Assembly: GCF_900290275.1 (NCBI RefSeq)
Contig: NZ_LT985324.1
Location: 819,466 to 883,465, forward strand
Origin: Prevotella merdae
GTDB lineage: Bacteria; Bacteroidota; Bacteroidia; Bacteroidales; Bacteroidaceae
DNA length: 64,000 bases
Direction: 5' to 3'
Shown piece by piece: positions 6,647 to 15,492 of this stretch. The notes under the pieces were generated by a model that worked only from the letters and a program-made list of their open reading frames with translations, had not been told where the DNA came from and ran no database searches. The position numbers were made by a program, and so were the translations under genes. Position 1 is the stretch's first letter, and every line of letters starts with the position of its first letter.

Positions 6647-8376
6647 TTATCTCACCCCACCAATCGCAATTGGATATAAATCGTGCTGTGGGAACTTCTC
6701 GCAGCCGATATAGAGGGTGTCGAAGGCATCGGTGCCGTCGGTACGGTGTTCGAGAAGGTCTTCTTCGGACTCCGGCTGCTTCTCCATAGACTTGTTCTTG
6801 CGGAAGCCGTTGCGACCTCGCTCCACTCCTGCGGACTGGATGGCGAGGATAAGGTCATCGTTGTTTGGCGGTTGAAGTACGGCATCAGGCGTTGCTTCCC
6901 GGCAAAACCCTGATTGATGAGAAGGTATTTCTCATCGTGTCGCATCGGGTTGCCGAGGTACACGTCAATGACCTGCCAACCATGACGCTCAAACTCATGG
7001 ACTACCACCCAGTGGAAGTCCTGGTCGTTCACGGCATAGTTAGAGCCGAGGGCGGTGGCATCATAGTAGTAGATGACCGTCTTGTTAGGATGCGGGGCGT
7101 AGTAGGTGCAGAAGTCGGCGACGAGCGCAGGGATTTTGCGCTCGAACTTCACATAGAACGATTTGAGGATGTTCAGGCGGTTGGCACGAGGCTGACCGCA
7201 CACAATCCAATTGATATTGGCATTGTAGTCCATACCGATGCATAGAGGCTGCATAGGGTCGATGTCCGAGTCCGTGCGACAGTCGAGCGAGCTGTTGAGC
7301 GTGGAGAACTGGTTAGTTGCGTGGATGGTGTACAAGTCCTGCTGCGCCTCCTTGATAATTTTGTCGTAGCCGAGCGAGTCGAGGTAGTCGAAATCCGATG
7401 CATCATATTTGTGGTATTCCTGCATAGACGAATAAAATCCATCGTGCGAGATGCCTATCTTCTGACAGAGGATTGACGTCTGGAAAGTCTTCGGCGTGAG
7501 GTCGCGCTTCATCTGCCGGATGTACTCTTCACCGAGAAGCTGTAAGTTTTCGAGGGTGGAGTATTCCTTATAGTAGACCGCCACCGAGCGCATCTTGTTA
7601 AGCGACTGGTCGAGCCATTTGAGGTAGTTAGGCAGATATGACGGAATGGGCTTGCGCTGCTCTTTGAGCTGTGCAATGCGCTCCTTCGTCTGCCAAATTT
7701 TATAGATTGTGCCCTTGATGGTGTCAATCAGTTCCGTGTCCATCTTGTCCTCATAGTGCAGAAACCAAGAACCTTTGGTGGTCTGAGGCATATCCGAAAG
7801 CACCATCATGCTATGGTTAAAGCTGTGGTGCCCGAAGTACGAGCGTATGCCACCGTTAGCAGGCAGAGTCTCGTCCTTCAGCTTGTTATAATCAATGAAC
7901 TTCGCCTCGTCAATGAGCAGCCACGAGAGCGTAAGCGAGTTGGAAGAGCCCGGGCGGTCCTGACTGATGATGATAGCCACCGAGCCATTATAGAACGTGA
8001 TTACATGCTCATAGTCAGCCGGTTCGGTGATTGGCTTCGCGAATGACTTCGGCGGTTTTCTGCCTACCACATAGTGAACGCCATTGATATAGCCCCAACG
8101 CTTCCACGCTGCAAGCAGACCAGGGAGCGTGTTGGTAAGTCCGTGCTTAAACGTAGGCACGACGATACCACCAGTAGATCCAGGCATACGCTGCATGTTA
8201 CGCAGCACAAACGGCGAGGCGATGGAGTCCGTCTTGCCAGTGCGTCGTCCGGCCACGATGACCGTAGTCTTCGCGCCGATGTATTGCGTAAGGAGCTGAG
8301 GTTTGTTGAAGTACACACGCTTAGAGTGTTGCTTCGCCTCGATATCCCAAAGGGAAGTGTCAACTTTGTTCGTCAT
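6647..8376 (-). pseudogene. Terminase large subunit, single-base frameshift near 3' end
   Basis: The frame from ATG 8376 (MTNKVDTSLWDIEAK) shows the packaging ATPase: Walker A VAGRRTGKTDS, Walker B LLIDEAKFID, and a nuclease domain starting CIGMDYNANIN. At 6861-6867 the run reads CGCCAAACAAC. After this point the open frame becomes serine/threonine/arginine-rich nonsense, while the shifted frame continues NNDDLILAIQSAGVERG... to GVR and a stop at 6647. One extra A restores a protein of about 576 aa. Either a real inactivating deletion or a homopolymer sequencing error. The start overlaps the small subunit gene by 17 nt; the longer open frame to 8559 is a shadow of that gene. Confidence 0.85.
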
Positions 8377-8980
8377 TGTCTTCAGGCTTAAAGATGTCAT
8401 CAAGAACAAGATCCGCTTGTTCGTATTCGATATTCTCCGTGTCCGGATGCGAAGAGGTAAGTTCCTGGGTGAGCTTTCGGATGCGGTCGTCGATGTTCGG
8501 AACTGGCGTGATACCCACAACACGAGGGTCCGTAGTCGGGAAGAACGGTTGGACGACAATCATGTGATACGGCACAGATTGCTCGTCTTCGATGTCAATG
8601 CGGTTGAACTTCGCATAAGAAGTAGCCGCTTTCTCCATCGTCTTCGTGTCCTTACGCTTCTTCGCCATCTGGTACGTTTCCATAATCATCTCGTTATACC
8701 GCCAACGGTGGAAATCGCGCGTACACTCAGATAGGTTCGGGAGCAGCGCCTTTACGATTTTCAAGTCTGCATACGCCGTGACTTGCGACAGTCCGTAGCG
8801 ACTGCGCAGCTCATCGACAAACTGACGATCCTTCATGTCAGGGTTGGCGATTGACCATGTGACCATGTCCCTTAATCGAAGAAGATGTTCGATTTGGGGA
8901 ACAGGATATTTGCCTTCCAATTCCGATTGGGAGGTGTAAAGGTCCTGTTTGGCGATATCGATGATACTGAGCTGAGACAT
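8360..8980 (-). CDS. Terminase small subunit-like protein
   Basis: A 206-aa protein directly upstream of and overlapping the large terminase gene. The middle carries a helix-turn-helix-like segment (DRQFVDELRSRYGLSQVTAYADLK) and a basic helix (WRYNEMIMETYQMAKKRKDTK), the usual layout of DNA-recognition subunits. The C-terminus is acidic (DDIFKPEDNDEQS) and may contact the large subunit. Assignment rests on position and HTH. Confidence 0.7.
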   Translation of the reverse strand: MSQLSIIDIAKQDLYTSQSELEGKYPVPQIEHLLRLRDMVTWSIANPDMKDRQFVDELRSRYGLSQVTAYADLKIVKALLPNLSECTRDFHRWRYNEMIMETYQMAKKRKDTKTMEKAATSYAKFNRIDIEDEQSVPYHMIVVQPFFPTTDPRVVGITPVPNIDDRIRKLTQELTSSHPDTENIEYEQADLVLDDIFKPEDNDEQS

Positions 8981-9072
8981 GATTGTTAATGTTATGGGAT
9001 AAGCCTCACTAAGCCTTCCTAAGCCTTTTTAAGCCTTGGGTATGAGGGCTGTTTGTGGGCAATTTTGGTGAG

Positions 9073-9348
9073 CTATTCATCATCCTCCATATCGAGGAGG
9101 TTGTTACGGGTGTTTTCAAGAGCGAGAGGAGAGCCGACGTAGGCGAGCTGCATCTCCTGATGCAGGAGCTTAACACGTGAAGCAGCCTTGCCACGGTGGT
9201 AACGCTGCGAAACGGCGGTACTTCGGTCTGCGATGTCACGGCGTAGTGTCTCAGGCGGTACGCCAAGAATGACAGCCATATCGCTTATTTTGAGGTAGAT
9301 TGAAGCATACTGCTCAATCTGCGTGAGGGTTTCTTCTGAATAATCCAT
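9073..9348 (-). CDS. Small HTH protein in packaging operon
   Basis: About 91 aa from ATG 9348 (MDYSEETLTQIEQYASIYL). It has an HTH-like core (SDMAVILGVPPETLRRDIAD) and a tail GSPLALENTRNNLLDM that is common in small phage packaging or regulatory proteins. The frame is open to 9414, but that extension is encoded by a low-complexity repeat (9351-9415), so the inner ATG is preferred. Possibly an auxiliary small-terminase or head-assembly regulator. Confidence 0.55.
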   Translation of the reverse strand: MDYSEETLTQIEQYASIYLKISDMAVILGVPPETLRRDIADRSTAVSQRYHRGKAASRVKLLHQEMQLAYVGSPLALENTRNNLLDMEDDE

Positions 9349-9350
9349 AC

Positions 9351-9415
9351 TCGAATTTTGAGTTTTGATTTTTGAGTTTTGAATTGTCGGCTGCGCCGAT
9401 TTTGAGTTATTCAAT
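9351..9415. repeat. Low-complexity TTTTGAGTTTTGA repeat with GC-rich hairpin
   Basis: Repeated TTTTGAGTTTTGATTTTTGAG units flank a GTCGGCTGCGCCGAT dyad. Shorter versions occur at 12870-12900. Sequences of this type are scattered through Bacteroidetes intergenic DNA. Confidence 0.5.
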
Positions 9416-9951
9416 TAAGAGTTATTTCCTCCGGCTGCAGTGATGCGCTGTTGGAAAAGGTCGGTTAGCGGAACGGAATGGTTCTTTATAAGATCCATGA
9501 CGGACGCATGAAGAGTATTAAAGATGTCGGGCGAAGTGGATATGAAGGTGGACTCATGGCGGTTGCCTCGTGTGAGGTTTTGCGAGGTGACAACACTAAC
9601 CTGTTCTCCAGACTCCGCTTGCACGAGAAGGATTTTAGAATGGTTGTCAGCGAGATAGGTACGCTTCATCGTCTGCGTGATGAACGCCCATAGCTTCAGA
9701 GTCTTGTTCGTAGCCTTATGGTCGAGAACAAGATTAAAGGCAGATATGTTTCCGGACTTCTCGATGAAGAAGAGCCTACGCAGGAACTCCTCGGAGATGG
9801 AGAACGATGTCTGCCAAATCTCCGCTTTGCCGACTTGCCCCAAAATCCACTCTAAGACGTCCGCCACCTGAAGAGCATTGGAGAGATACGCTTGGTGCGG
9901 ACATTCAGAGAGTGGCTTTAGGATGTCATCTATATTGATGTTGCGCTTCAC
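9415..9951 (-). CDS. Phospholipase D-like domain protein
   Basis: A 178-aa protein. The C-terminal half contains HSKILLV, then GEQVSVVTSQNLTRGNRHES, an HxK and S/TxN pattern like the second half-site of PLD-superfamily nucleases. A single half-site implies dimerisation if it is active. The gene overlaps the upstream coiled-coil gene by 1 nt (stop/start at 9951) and belongs to the head/packaging operon. The upstream half (SISEEFLRRLFFIEKSG) is unrecognised. Nuclease activity is inferred from the motif. Confidence 0.55.
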   Translation of the reverse strand: MKRNINIDDILKPLSECPHQAYLSNALQVADVLEWILGQVGKAEIWQTSFSISEEFLRRLFFIEKSGNISAFNLVLDHKATNKTLKLWAFITQTMKRTYLADNHSKILLVQAESGEQVSVVTSQNLTRGNRHESTFISTSPDIFNTLHASVMDLIKNHSVPLTDLFQQRITAAGGNNS

Positions 9952-10631
9952 TACTTCTTGGATTTAGACTTGGACTTCGGCTTGGAAGGAGTGGCATCCT
10001 CAGGCTGCTCAGCTAATTGGTCCGTTGGTGATGGACTAATTTCAGTTTCCTTAGTCTGCTCCTCTTCGCTTTCGTTGGTTTCGGTATTGGCTGCACTTTC
10101 TGCCTTTGTTACATAATGGTCATAAGTGTCCCAATTTGCGTGCAACTTTTTATCGAGATTTATAAACTCGTCGAGCAACGGCTTGCGTTCTGCAGCCGGC
10201 ATCTGCTTAGTAGAGTCCGACAACAAGCGTAGGCGCAAATGGAGTTCACGCATACGATGAGTGATATCAAGGTTCTCGACATAGAGCGCCTGGATATCCT
10301 CAGGCAGCGAGTCGTGATCCGCACGCTTGCCAGCCTTAAAGTCCTTCGCTTCGTTGTGTTCCTTGAACTCTGTTCGACTTGCCACGATAGCATCCACTTG
10401 CTCCTGCATGATGTTCACCTCGTCGTGGGCTTCGACCTCACGGCGAGCTTTGAGGAAGGCACGGAGCTTGCCTTCGATGAACTCAGCCTTTCCCTTAGGA
10501 TTGATGCTGAGATTACGATACATTATAGTGTTATTGGTGAGTTGGAGAAGGAGGATAGCACCCTCGTTCCAGTCACGCTCAGCAAATGGCGTGTCGAGCC
10601 ATTGCTGGAGTTTGTCAGTCAGATTGTTCAT
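9951..10631 (-). CDS. Coiled-coil protein with acidic/lysine tail
   Basis: A 226-aa protein, largely helical and charged (FIEGKLRAFLKARREVEAHDEV; MRELHLRLRLLSDSTKQM), ending in a low-complexity acidic then SKPKSKSKSKK tail. No catalytic motif. It lies in the head gene cluster, 5 nt from the phosphoribosyltransferase-like gene. It could be a scaffold or internal protein; the family is not recognised. Confidence 0.55.
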   Translation of the reverse strand: MNNLTDKLQQWLDTPFAERDWNEGAILLLQLTNNTIMYRNLSINPKGKAEFIEGKLRAFLKARREVEAHDEVNIMQEQVDAIVASRTEFKEHNEAKDFKAGKRADHDSLPEDIQALYVENLDITHRMRELHLRLRLLSDSTKQMPAAERKPLLDEFINLDKKLHANWDTYDHYVTKAESAANTETNESEEEQTKETEISPSPTDQLAEQPEDATPSKPKSKSKSKK

Positions 10632-10636
10632 AATGA

Positions 10637-11290
10637 TTACAATTTATTATTGATACCAGTAAAGAACACACAATTCTTGTGATGTTCGGTAAGCACATTG
10701 CGCATTGCCTTCAGCGTAGAGCCTGTAGTAACGAAGTCGTCGAAGACGATGCAGTTAGGCTCTTTTGGGAGATTGTTCATGGTGAATACCGCCCCAATAC
10801 GCTGCTTTGAATGGCAGAAAGCAACATCCTCGTAGAACGGGATGTTCAGTTGGGAAGCAATCATTTCGCTGATGCGAGTGGCGAAGTTCTTGACGAGATG
10901 GCGACGTTTGGGAGTGGTGACAATACACCATGCCCCCGTGTTCAGCTCCTCACCGAGGATGTCACGGATAAGTGGCGAGATGCTATCAGCAAAGAACGCC
11001 ACCATACTATCGTCGCCCTTGATATCCGTCAGCGTTCTGCCATACAGCGACTTCTGCCATAGAGAGATGAAGAACGTGTCCGCCCGTCGAGTAAGCCGGA
11101 CGCGTCGGATGAAGTCGCACCGCGCTTCGACCGACTTATCCCATGCCTTACGCTTCTCGATGGCGAATATATCCTTCTGTTCATGCGCTGCAGTGGGTGA
11201 AGACAGATCAAGCGGACCCGATAAGTCCGGCACGGAAATGTCATTCAAGAATTCCTGCATGTCTATCGGAGTCCGCTTGTCCATGGTCAA
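10637..11290 (-). CDS. Phosphoribosyltransferase-like (ComF-type) protein
   Basis: A 217-aa protein. The signature PRPP-binding loop is CIVFDDFVTTGSTLKAMRN, preceded by WCIVTTPKRRHLVKN and a segment FYEDVAFCHSKQR, as in ComF/amidophosphoribosyltransferase folds. The first 60 residues are an unrelated leader. Finding it between capsid and packaging genes is unusual. It could salvage nucleotides, modify a base or host factor, or have lost catalysis. A second start, MDKRTP at 11284, is equally plausible. Confidence 0.7.
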   Translation of the reverse strand: MTMDKRTPIDMQEFLNDISVPDLSGPLDLSSPTAAHEQKDIFAIEKRKAWDKSVEARCDFIRRVRLTRRADTFFISLWQKSLYGRTLTDIKGDDSMVAFFADSISPLIRDILGEELNTGAWCIVTTPKRRHLVKNFATRISEMIASQLNIPFYEDVAFCHSKQRIGAVFTMNNLPKEPNCIVFDDFVTTGSTLKAMRNVLTEHHKNCVFFTGINNKL

Positions 11291-11314
11291 CTATGATTAT
11301 AACTTTACTCGCCG

Positions 11315-11881
11315 TTACGCTGCGCAATCAATGTCGCCGTCCTCAGTGGTGATAGTGCCAGTGTAGAACGGAGCCGGACACTCGTCCGATGCCTCCACGT
11401 TGATAGTGGTGCCAGTGGTGCCAGTGGCACCCTGTCCGAGATCCTGCGTGACGGTGGTCTTGGTAGTCCACTTGTCACAACCCACGACACGATGCTTGCC
11501 CTTCATGTCCTCGACGATGAAGACGTTGTCGTTGTTATTGAGGTAAGCAGCTGCAGCCGATGCCGCCTCGCTTACCGATGGATGCACCGCCACGAGTTTG
11601 TTGAGCTGCGTCTGTGACGGCAGTTCACCCTGTGCCTCACTTGTGAGTTGCGACTTCTCAGGAAGGATGTCGATGTATTTCCATACAGCGTTTTCCTTCA
11701 ACGTGAAGGAGCCGTCATAGACAGAAGAAGTAACACGTCCGACCTCGTTATGAGGAAGTTTAGGCCAAACAAGAATGTCATTCTTGGATGTATAATACAC
11801 ACGGCGACGCACACCAGGAAGTTCCGGTGTGCCCATCGCCCATGCAAGAGATTTTTGTACGTCTGTATTAGATGCTGCCAT
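11315..11881 (-). CDS. Putative structural protein downstream of capsid gene
   Basis: A 188-aa protein encoded 23 nt after the capsid gene. The N-terminal half is a mixed domain (GTPELPGVRRRVYYTSKND). The C-terminal part, with QDLGQGATGTTGTTI and CPAPFYTGTI, resembles repeats in tail-tube-like or head-decoration proteins of Bacteroides phages. If it is a tube protein it would be the only tail-type component seen here. The assignment is tentative. Confidence 0.5.
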   Translation of the reverse strand: MAASNTDVQKSLAWAMGTPELPGVRRRVYYTSKNDILVWPKLPHNEVGRVTSSVYDGSFTLKENAVWKYIDILPEKSQLTSEAQGELPSQTQLNKLVAVHPSVSEAASAAAAYLNNNDNVFIVEDMKGKHRVVGCDKWTTKTTVTQDLGQGATGTTGTTINVEASDECPAPFYTGTITTEDGDIDCAA

Positions 11882-11904
11882 AATTACTATTGTTAAGAGT
11901 TAGA

Positions 11905-12867
11905 CTATAAGCCAGCCAGTTCAACGACCTTCAAGCGTCGCTTGTCGATAGACTCGAACTGTACACCGAAGAACATGGTGGCGATGTACGAGAGAAGGAA
12001 CGCATCGAAACGCTCAACGTCAACAGATTCCACGTCGCCCATCTGGTCATATCCATAAAGCATATTGATTTTTGGCGAGATATGGATATACTTCGAGTCC
12101 GTCTTGTTAGCAAGCGGACAGAAGATGAGTTTGCCGTTAGAACCCTCGACAGTAGGCTGATTGTACTGCGTGTTATATGGAATACCGCTGTGTGTGAGCA
12201 GATAACCCTCGTTATACTTATCCACGAAGTCCTGCGAGCAGAACATGAAGAGAGTCTGCGAGCGAAGACGAGGGTCGAGCGAGAACAGAATCTCCTTAGC
12301 CACGTCCACGGCGTTGGCAGAGGTGATGGCATCCGTCAGTTTGAGGTAATTGCCGTTCTCCTTAGCGAGAGCACCGGAAGTAACCTCCTTCTTTGTGATG
12401 GTGTCGAAGCCATCGAAAAGATCCTGGGTGGTAGTACCGCTTGCGTTGCGCACACCGCTCCAGATAGCATCATTGAGCTTTTCGGAGAGCGACTTGGCGA
12501 TAAGTCCAAGCACCTCGCGAGCCGTAGGCACAGACTTCTGTCCGTCGCCCTTAGTGGCACCAGTGCCGAGGAGCGTAGAGATAGCCGAGTTAGGCTCGAA
12601 CTTCGCGACCACCGAACCGAAGAACGTTTCAAGCGTTCGGAAGTCCAGCTGCAAGTTCACGTCCTCCGAGCGAGTTGGCGAGTAAGGAGCGAACTGGGCC
12701 GAAGCGTTGAGCGTGCCCACACTCTCCTTGTAGCGGATGCCAGGGCGACCGGTCATAAACTTAAGAGTCTCGTCGCAGCCGATAATCGGCAGACGAAGGA
12801 AGTCAGAACGCCACTTTCGAGCAGCATCCTTGTATTCTTGTAGGGTAAATTGTAGTTTTCCTGCCAT
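11905..12867 (-). CDS. Major capsid protein (HK97-like)
   Basis: A 320-aa protein directly downstream of the head protease gene, the standard phage order. It has an N-terminal helical arm (LQEYKDAARKWRSDFLRLP), a central domain with KSLSEKLNDAIWSGV, and a C-terminal domain ending FDAFLLSYIATMFFGVQF. No sequence motif alone proves the fold. Length, position and the DAI(W)SG and Q-E/D loop patterns support the call. Confidence 0.7.
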   Translation of the reverse strand: MAGKLQFTLQEYKDAARKWRSDFLRLPIIGCDETLKFMTGRPGIRYKESVGTLNASAQFAPYSPTRSEDVNLQLDFRTLETFFGSVVAKFEPNSAISTLLGTGATKGDGQKSVPTAREVLGLIAKSLSEKLNDAIWSGVRNASGTTTQDLFDGFDTITKKEVTSGALAKENGNYLKLTDAITSANAVDVAKEILFSLDPRLRSQTLFMFCSQDFVDKYNEGYLLTHSGIPYNTQYNQPTVEGSNGKLIFCPLANKTDSKYIHISPKINMLYGYDQMGDVESVDVERFDAFLLSYIATMFFGVQFESIDKRRLKVVELAGL

Positions 12868-12900
12868 GATATGGAGTTTTGAATTATGATTTTTGAGTTG

Positions 12901-13965
12901 TTATGGTAATGAGTCAAAGAGTGCCTGGGCGGAGTTGGTGGTGTCGTAGAACTTCTCGATGTCAGATTTTTCGGTATTGGTGCCACCGTCCTTCTTGTCA
13001 TCAACAACCGTGTTAGTGGTGTCAGCAGGGAGCTTTTTCAGTTTCTCCTCCAAATCGCTGTTAGCCTTAGTCAGGCGGTCAACGTCAGCCGAGAGAGTGG
13101 TGATTTCCTTGTATTTCGCTGTGATGTCCGCCTCGATAGAGTCGAGCTGTGCCGTGGTAAGCGTAACCTTGTCGTCGTTAGCTTCCAGCGAGTCGCAAGC
13201 GAGAGTCTTGCAAATGTTAGAATAGGTCTTTTTCATTTTTTCTTCAGAAGATATGGTTGGAACAATTTTATTTGGTTTCTCTTGCGAGTGAAAAACAGAG
13301 GCACAAGCCTGCAGGAATCGTCTGAACGCCGTGATGTCTTCCGACTTCGTGTCGGTCAGCATCTTAGGAAGCGGTATGCCGTGAGCGGTAAAGTCCGCAG
13401 CAATAGCCTCCGTAAGAACTGGAGCCGACTCATCATCAAACTCCGTGAGTTCATCAACGAATCCCCAAGCCAGTGCCTCCTGTGCCGTCAGCCATCCACC
13501 CATTTTCATGAGTTCCAGCAAGTCGGCAGATTTCTTCTTGCATCGTCCGGCATACATTTCTGCGACGTTGGCATCCAGTTTGTTAAGGTCAGATTTCTGC
13601 TTCTCCAGATTGTCGATGAGATTCTGCATATCCGTAGCGTTCAAGCTGCCCCACTCGAAGAACGATTGTGAGCATTGGTGCACGAGATACATAGCCGAGT
13701 GATCCATGGTGATGCGCTTTGCGCCCATAGACGCGATGGTGGCGGCACTGGCGTTCATGCCCACAAAGTGGACGTGAACATTGCCGTGTCGCCTGAATGC
13801 AGATGATATTGAGAGAGCGGTGTTGAGCTGTCCGCCGAGAGAGTCGATGAGAACAGCAACCTCCTTGTCGGTGTTCTTGTTTAGGACGAAATCGACGTAG
13901 TCAGAATCGAAGTCCCAACCACCGACGTAGCCTTTAAGATGGAGATTGTATTTTGTCTTTGCCAT
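12901..13965 (-). CDS. ClpP-like head maturation protease with scaffold-like tail
   Basis: A 354-aa protein. The first 190 residues are a Clp/S14-type protease: DSLGGQLNTALSIS (oxyanion-side GG), catalytic serine in GMNASAATIASMG, and catalytic histidine in MYLVHQCSQS. From about residue 240 the chain becomes a coiled coil (ITAKYKEITTLSADVDRLTK) and ends in an acidic low-complexity tail, as expected for a protease-scaffold fusion that is removed when heads mature. It has its own -7 box (13983-13990). Confidence 0.85.
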   Translation of the reverse strand: MAKTKYNLHLKGYVGGWDFDSDYVDFVLNKNTDKEVAVLIDSLGGQLNTALSISSAFRRHGNVHVHFVGMNASAATIASMGAKRITMDHSAMYLVHQCSQSFFEWGSLNATDMQNLIDNLEKQKSDLNKLDANVAEMYAGRCKKKSADLLELMKMGGWLTAQEALAWGFVDELTEFDDESAPVLTEAIAADFTAHGIPLPKMLTDTKSEDITAFRRFLQACASVFHSQEKPNKIVPTISSEEKMKKTYSNICKTLACDSLEANDDKVTLTTAQLDSIEADITAKYKEITTLSADVDRLTKANSDLEEKLKKLPADTTNTVVDDKKDGGTNTEKSDIEKFYDTTNSAQALFDSLP

Positions 13966-13982
13966 GATGTTTCATTTTTAGG

Positions 13983-13990
13983 CAAAGATA
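13983..13990 (-). promoter_or_regulatory. -7 box for head gene operon
   Basis: Minus strand TATCTTTG 18 nt upstream of the protease ATG. Nearly back-to-back with the rightward TAACTTTG box at 14028-14035, so the two promoters are divergent and could share control. Confidence 0.6.
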
Positions 13991-14027
13991 CATTGTTATA
14001 TATAGTGGTAGAAAGACAGAAAAGGTG

Positions 14028-14035
14028 TAACTTTG
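14028..14035 (+). promoter_or_regulatory. -7 box for the 51-aa membrane peptide gene
   Basis: TAACTTTG, 15 nt upstream of the ATG at 14051. No clear -33 box. Confidence 0.55.
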
Positions 14036-14050
14036 CAAAAAAGTAAAGTT

Positions 14051-14206
14051 ATGGAACCATGGGCGAAACTATTATTTACGTTAGGATATTTGCTTGTCGT
14101 TAGTGCAATAGTCCTTATGTTTGGATTGCTTTTCATAGGAGTTGTGTTGCTGTTGGCAAAAACATACACTTGGCTGAGGAAGAAAAAACGTGATTTTGAA
14201 AATTGA
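14051..14206 (+). CDS. 51-aa membrane peptide on the opposite strand
   Basis: ATG at 14051, stop at 14204-14206. MEPWAKLLFTLGYLLVVSAI leads into two hydrophobic stretches (LLFTLGYLLVV and MFGLLFIGVVLLLA) and a basic tail WLRKKKRDFEN, so it is an inner-membrane peptide with a positive cytoplasmic end. It lies between two minus-strand head genes but has its own promoter and reads the other way, like a cargo gene. Candidate roles are holin, superinfection exclusion or toxin; the sequence does not choose between them. Confidence 0.6.
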   Translation: MEPWAKLLFTLGYLLVVSAIVLMFGLLFIGVVLLLAKTYTWLRKKKRDFEN

Positions 14207-14338
14207 ACCGATTTCGGCTGTATCTTTTGTAACATTGTAAACAAAGAAAGAAAATGTTGATTATCAATGTTTTAAGTTTTTGGGCAATGTTTCAACTGCA
14301 TACAAAATGTTACAAAAAGGCATAAAAAAAAGCGCTCA

Positions 14339-14752
14339 TCACGCCGTGCATGGCACCAGTGCCACTTTATTTGTATAAGATATGGTGTATTTCGTAGCAG
14401 CCGAATCACCATCCACTTTTCCTGTGGAGTCGTCTACCTTGATAACAGGATAAGGTTTGTCAGCCGTGCCGATGAGATACTGCTTTCCATCCACCGTCTG
14501 GATGACGAAAGCAAGATGCTCATGAGTTGGCAGCTGCGAAGTAGTAGAGAAAGAGAGTTTCACCTTTTCCAAAGTGTCGTTATTGTCAAACTGCGTCTCC
14601 ATTTCACAAATTGCGTCCCCGATATGTGGCACAAGGAAAGTGTCAGCGAACACTCCGACAGGAGCATCCGCCAACGCTTTCTGTGTGATGCTTGCCATGA
14701 GCGACGAGGCAAGCACGTAATATATATTGATGATTCCGGGAAGACGTTGCAT
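14339..14752 (-). CDS. Putative structural protein of the element
   Basis: Up to 137 aa; an inner start MASITQKALADAP at 14698 is also plausible, since the first 18 residues are hydrophobic. It is beta-rich (VKLSFSTTSQLPTHEHLAFVIQTVDGKQYLIGTADKP), like small head-decoration or connector proteins. It follows the 174-aa gene by 1 nt and is the last gene of that short operon. Family not recognised. Confidence 0.5.
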   Translation of the reverse strand: MQRLPGIINIYYVLASSLMASITQKALADAPVGVFADTFLVPHIGDAICEMETQFDNNDTLEKVKLSFSTTSQLPTHEHLAFVIQTVDGKQYLIGTADKPYPVIKVDDSTGKVDGDSAATKYTISYTNKVALVPCTA

Positions 14753-14753
14753 A

Positions 14754-15278
14754 TTATTCTACTATTTCTTCAGTTTCAACCTTGTTATTGCTACCGTTTT
14801 TTATCGTGCTGTTTTTTCGCTTGCATTGGTTAGTAAGATAATTCTTACGCAAGCGTTGGTATATTTTCGCGATGGAGTCCCAGCAAGTGCCGTCCTCCTT
14901 GATGCCCCGTTGCTCCATGTAGAGATAAATGAGGTCTTTCTGCTGTTTGCCGATCCTGCCGAAGTCATGCAGGAACGTCCAGCAGTCTACATCAAATGAG
15001 TTCTTCACGTTTTCCAGTAGCGCACGTTTACCAGTGTCCGTGATATGATTGTAAATACGAGGGTCGCGAGTCTTGGAATACGGAATACAAATGGCGACTT
15101 CATCCTCACGTTGCCTTGTAGGAACAGCAGAAACAGGCGGTTTGACAACAGCGAGCTTTATAAGTTTTGACTCGATGCTGCCGTTTCTTAGACGCACTGG
15201 TTCCGTGCCACTGTGCCGATGTACGAACCACTGGCGCAGATAAGAAGGCATTTTGATATAGATGTGATAGTCGCTCAT
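14754..15278 (-). CDS. Conserved element protein with C-terminal HTH-like region
   Basis: A 174-aa protein. A central motif IYNHITDTGKRALLENVKN and a C-terminal helical region (DLIYLYMEQRGIKEDGTCWDSIAKIYQRLRK) suggest a small DNA- or protein-binding module. It is the first gene of the unit starting at the TATCTTTG box 15304-15311. I know similar hypotheticals from Bacteroides prophages but not their function. Confidence 0.5.
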   Translation of the reverse strand: MSDYHIYIKMPSYLRQWFVHRHSGTEPVRLRNGSIESKLIKLAVVKPPVSAVPTRQREDEVAICIPYSKTRDPRIYNHITDTGKRALLENVKNSFDVDCWTFLHDFGRIGKQQKDLIYLYMEQRGIKEDGTCWDSIAKIYQRLRKNYLTNQCKRKNSTIKNGSNNKVETEEIVE

Positions 15279-15303
15279 AATACTTGTAAATTGATTACGA
15301 GCA

Positions 15304-15311
15304 CAAAGATA
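15304..15311 (-). promoter_or_regulatory. -7 box for the 15278-14339 operon
   Basis: Minus strand TATCTTTG 25 nt upstream of the ATG at 15278. No -33 TTTG at correct spacing. Confidence 0.55.
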
Positions 15312-15455
15312 CTATAGTTTTGTGTAGGCTGTATGGAAAGGATGGAACGTTTAAGGTTTGTTATTTGGTAGGTAGGTAGATAGATAGACACTATTCAGAT
15401 GGAACACCCATTACGGAGAATATATTTCAAAGGTTGCGCCATAAAAAGGTGGGCT

Positions 15456-15484
15456 GCCGGAGCGAGGCGATTGCCTCGTCCGGC
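15456..15484 (-). terminator. Strong terminator after ardA (left end of palindrome B)
   Basis: GCCGGA.GCGAGGC-gatt-GCCTCGT.CCGGC, a near-perfect GC-rich stem 8 nt past the ardA stop, followed on the minus strand by CCCACCTTTTTATGG. Its eroded inverted partner is at 16962-16986. Confidence 0.8.
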
Positions 15485-15492
15485 TTCCACCT

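Noticed and set aside
8377..8559. 61-residue N-terminal extension of the terminase
   Set aside because: Arginine/serine-rich and entirely inside the small-subunit gene in another frame.
13996..14244. 82-aa minus-strand frame
   Set aside because: Antisense to the 51-aa membrane peptide, which has a promoter and a sensible hydrophobic profile.
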